Shown here: positions 61,728-64,000 of the stretch, piece after piece
How the letters are laid out: each line of letters opens with the position of its first letter
Position numbering within the stretch: the stretch's first letter is position 1
Assembly (NCBI RefSeq): GCF_932526225.1
Contig: NC_064042.1
Span: 13,031,040 to 13,095,039, forward strand
Direction: 5' to 3'
DNA: 64,000 nucleotides
From: Nematostella vectensis
Lineage: Eukaryota; Cnidaria; Anthozoa; Actiniaria; Edwardsiidae
Notes under the pieces: generated by a model
Database searches by the model: none
What the model was told of the DNA's origin: nothing
Seen by the model: the letters and a program-made list of their open reading frames with translations, nothing else
Position numbers and translations under genes: made by a program

Positions 61728-63388
61728 CAGAAGACTGGGCCAGGGGTCTTATTGTAAAACTTCCCAAGAAAGGAAGCCTCAACACCTGTGACAACTGGCG
61801 AGGCATAACACTACTATCTATACCATCTAATGTGTACTTTCGTATCCTTCTTCTAAGAATAGACCCGGCAATTGACTCCAGAGTGAGGGAAGAACAGGCC
61901 GGATTCAGAAAGGGAAGAGGCTGCATAGACCCGATTTTTTCTCTAAGAAACATCATCGAACAATGTTTAGAATGGAACTTTCCTCTTTACATCAATTTCA
62001 TTGACTTTAAGAAAGCTTTCGATAGTCTGCATCGCGTCCATCTTTGGAAGATCGTTAGGTCCTATGGGGATCCCCTCAAATTGGCGACCTTGACAGAGTT
62101 GTTCTACCAACATTTTGAATGCAGCGTCATAGTCAGCGGAAATTTATCGGAGTGGTTCCCTGTGCAATCTGGTGTGAGACAAGGCTGCATCATCTCGCCT
62201 GTGCTCTTTCTTCTTTCTATTGACTGGATCATGCGCAATACAAAATCGGACAAACCAAGAGGCATAATATTGACGCTGTTGTCTCAGTTAGAAGACCTGG
62301 ACTTTGCAGATGATCTAGCTGTTCTCTCATCCAGCCCTCAACAATACAATACAATACAATACAATACAATACAATACAATACAATACAATACAATACAAT
62401 ACAATACAATACAATACAATACAATACAATACAATACAATACAATACAATACAATACAATACAATACAATACAATACAATACAATACAATACAATACAAT
62501 ACAATACAATACAATACAATACAATACAATACAATACAATACAATACAATACAATACAATGCAATACAATAAACTTTATTCAACGAGGGTTTCATATTAA
62601 CCTTTTACAGTTTTATATTATATGGCCCTGCAAACTAAGACAGAAAAGGCTAAACAGCTTTGCCAAAAAGATCGGACTTAACATCAGCACAGTCAAGACA
62701 CAGATCACGTTCATTTATGGCACATCAACTGCGCCTCCCATCACAGTCGATTCCATACCACTAAAAAGAGTTGAAGATTTCACCTACCTTGGTAGTATAG
62801 TTACCTTGGACAATCCCGCTGGAAAAGACATCACCGCACGTCTGGGCAAAGCTCCAGGCGCTTTTGCTGCACTACGTACCATCTGAAAGTCAAGGCAATA
62901 CAGCTTGAAAACCAAGATACGGATTTACACCAGCAATGTGAAGCCAGTCCTCCTGTAAGGATCAGAGTGGTGAAGAGTGATTACGGCCGACATGAAGAAG
63001 CTGAACGTGTTCCATAACCGTTGTCTGAGAAGAATCTGTGGTATATTCTGGCCAAATGTCATCTCAAATCAGGAGCTTTACAAGAATACCAGTAGCAGCA
63101 GCTTGGTCAATCAGATCAGATACCGGCGCTTGAAATGGCTTGGTCATGTCCTCCGCATGGACCAACAACGGATACCAAAGATTGACCTGCACTGGACACC
63201 AGCAGGAAGGCGGAAACCTGGTAGGCCAAAGACCACCTTGCGGAGAACCATTGCCTCTGAATTAAAAGATCTTGGCCTCAGTTGGGGACATGCACAGTAC
63301 CTTGCCCGCAACCGTCGAGAATGGAGACGAACTATACTGTCCTTATGTCACACCAGGGATGATGAGGCCTAAGTAAGTAAAGTAAGTA
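61728..63388 (+). mobile_element. 5'-truncated LINE with reverse transcriptase, interrupted
   Basis: It opens within the reverse transcriptase (LPKKGSLNTCDNWRGITLL) and continues through EEQAGFRKGRGC, the FIDFKKAFDSLHR block, SGVRQGCIISP and the catalytic LDFADDLAVLSS. After an insertion of simple repeat it resumes (FAKKIGLNISTVKTQ, VEDFTYLGSI), with stops near 62884 and 62957. It ends with the typical IRYRRLKWLGHVLRM and AGRRKPGRPKTTLRR region and a stop at 63370-63372. The tail is a short (TAAG)n-like run at 63372-63389. This resembles RTE/CR1-type elements. The 5' part (endonuclease) is missing and stops are present, so this copy is inactive. Confidence 0.85.
62340..62640 (-). mobile_element. 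(ACAAT)n microsatellite plus short antisense LINE-like tail inserted in the LINE
   Basis: About 46 uninterrupted copies of acaat run from 62341 to 62570. They are followed by aataaactttattcaacgag and about 50 bp of AT-rich DNA before the host LINE frame resumes. Read on the - strand this is a short 3' UTR-like piece with AATAAA followed by a long (ATTGT)n tail. Flanks gccctcaaca and gccctgcaaac look like an imperfect target-site duplication. Confidence 0.7.
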
Positions 63389-64000
63389 AGGAGGTTATTT
63401 CGCCTTTACTGCCATGAGCTACGGTAAACATATGTCCATGCATACTGGACAGCCATCAATCAAATTTTCAATTGTATTTCTATATTTTCTCAGCCTCCAG
63501 GCATACAGGAATGGATTGACTGCAGCATTTAGATTGATGAGCATTCCCATGACATAGTAGCACAATACTAAAATATGGAACTGCGAGCGGCATGGAGCGC
63601 ATGCGTAGAAAACAACTTGAGTCAAAGTCCACGGGACGAAACAAGTCTTAAAGACAGTCAGCACTGTCAAGATCGCTCGGGTCACCTTTCGCTCGCGCTC
63701 GAGGACCAATCGGACAGTCGTCGCCGAAGATTTGAATCTCTGAACTCGCTTTGCTTGTCGGTGAACAAAGAACAATATGAAGGAATAAAATACTTGGATT
63801 ATGAGTATAACCAGCATTATTTGTATAGTGAAACCAGGCCTAGAGCATATCGGGCGCTTAGGAACCCCACCATTAATGCAAAAGCCACGGAGTAAAGCCA
63901 TATCCCGACGGCTGCGAGTTTAGCGCGTCGTGGTGTCATTATAGTCGAGTACTTATTTGGACGCGCGACAGCCATCAGTCAATCAACACAAAGACCAAGA
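63389..64000 (-). pseudogene. second GPCR copy, frameshifted and C-terminally deleted, cut by window edge
   Basis: Nearly identical to 50988-51711 of the intact GPCR; the few coding differences noted include a Met to Val in TM6 and Glu to Lys in ICL3. One base is missing near 63832 (gtgaaaccagg against gtgaaagccagg), which shifts the frame between TM5 and the upstream half. About 111 bp (51031-51141 of the first copy) are absent, so the product would end CMDICLP instead of the longer tail. The 5' part lies beyond the window. Very low divergence means a recent duplication. The loss is inferred from this sequence only; an assembly base error at one site is possible. Confidence 0.85.

Noticed and set aside
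1..64000. CRISPR array, operon, integron or phage-like system
   Set aside because: Introns, LINEs, MITEs and gene spacing are eukaryotic. The tandem repeats are minisatellites without spacer structure and no associated genes are present.

Overview
The window is nuclear DNA from a multicellular eukaryote. Genes have GT-AG introns of up to tens of kilobases, coding density is low, and the DNA is AT-rich with many short inverted-repeat (MITE-like) elements, LINE fragments, poly-G tracts and microsatellites. A class A GPCR with no intron in its coding region, a membrane-anchored copper amine oxidase and this repeat style fit an invertebrate metazoan. My best guess is an anthozoan cnidarian, but that is inference. 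No prokaryotic, viral or plasmid features were seen.

Left part (1-5.3 kb): a 1.6-kb C-rich minisatellite at about 730-2310, then two compact inverted-repeat elements at 3774-4028 and 4119-4308.

Gene A (+ strand, about 5.4-37.2 kb): an unrecognised, probably nuclear protein. The body is coded by two large exons (34158-35434 and 36497-37216). At least two alternative first exons (5426-5597 and 27987-28041) both end in phase 1 and join exon 34158 in frame, so the long upstream intron probably holds a second promoter. That intron has no other convincing gene but many inverted-repeat elements and clusters of the hexamer GTCACG.

Gene B (- strand, about 49.05-39.91 kb, convergent with gene A): about 1000 residues over eight exons whose phases all agree. 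It has an AT-hook, a long coiled coil, degenerate internal repeats and nuclear localisation-like basic clusters. The family was not recognised. Exon 7 is a chimera of the 5' part of exon 8 and the 3' part of exon 6, made by a tandem duplication whose breakpoints lay inside two exons. This is the most interesting event in the window.

Right part: an intronless rhodopsin-class GPCR (- strand, 51051-52085). Next come a decayed coding relic (about 55.3-55.8 kb) and a complete five-exon copper amine oxidase (- strand, 61418-56384) with all catalytic and copper-binding residues. A LINE (+ strand, about 61.73-63.39 kb) is interrupted by a (ACAAT)n tract with a short antisense LINE-like tail. The (TAAG)n tail of this LINE directly abuts a second, nearly identical but frameshifted and C-terminally deleted GPCR copy, which runs off the window edge.

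The genes do not form an obvious pathway. Exon calls rest on reading-frame continuity, splice sites and, for the amine oxidase, match to the known family. No RNA gene was recognised.
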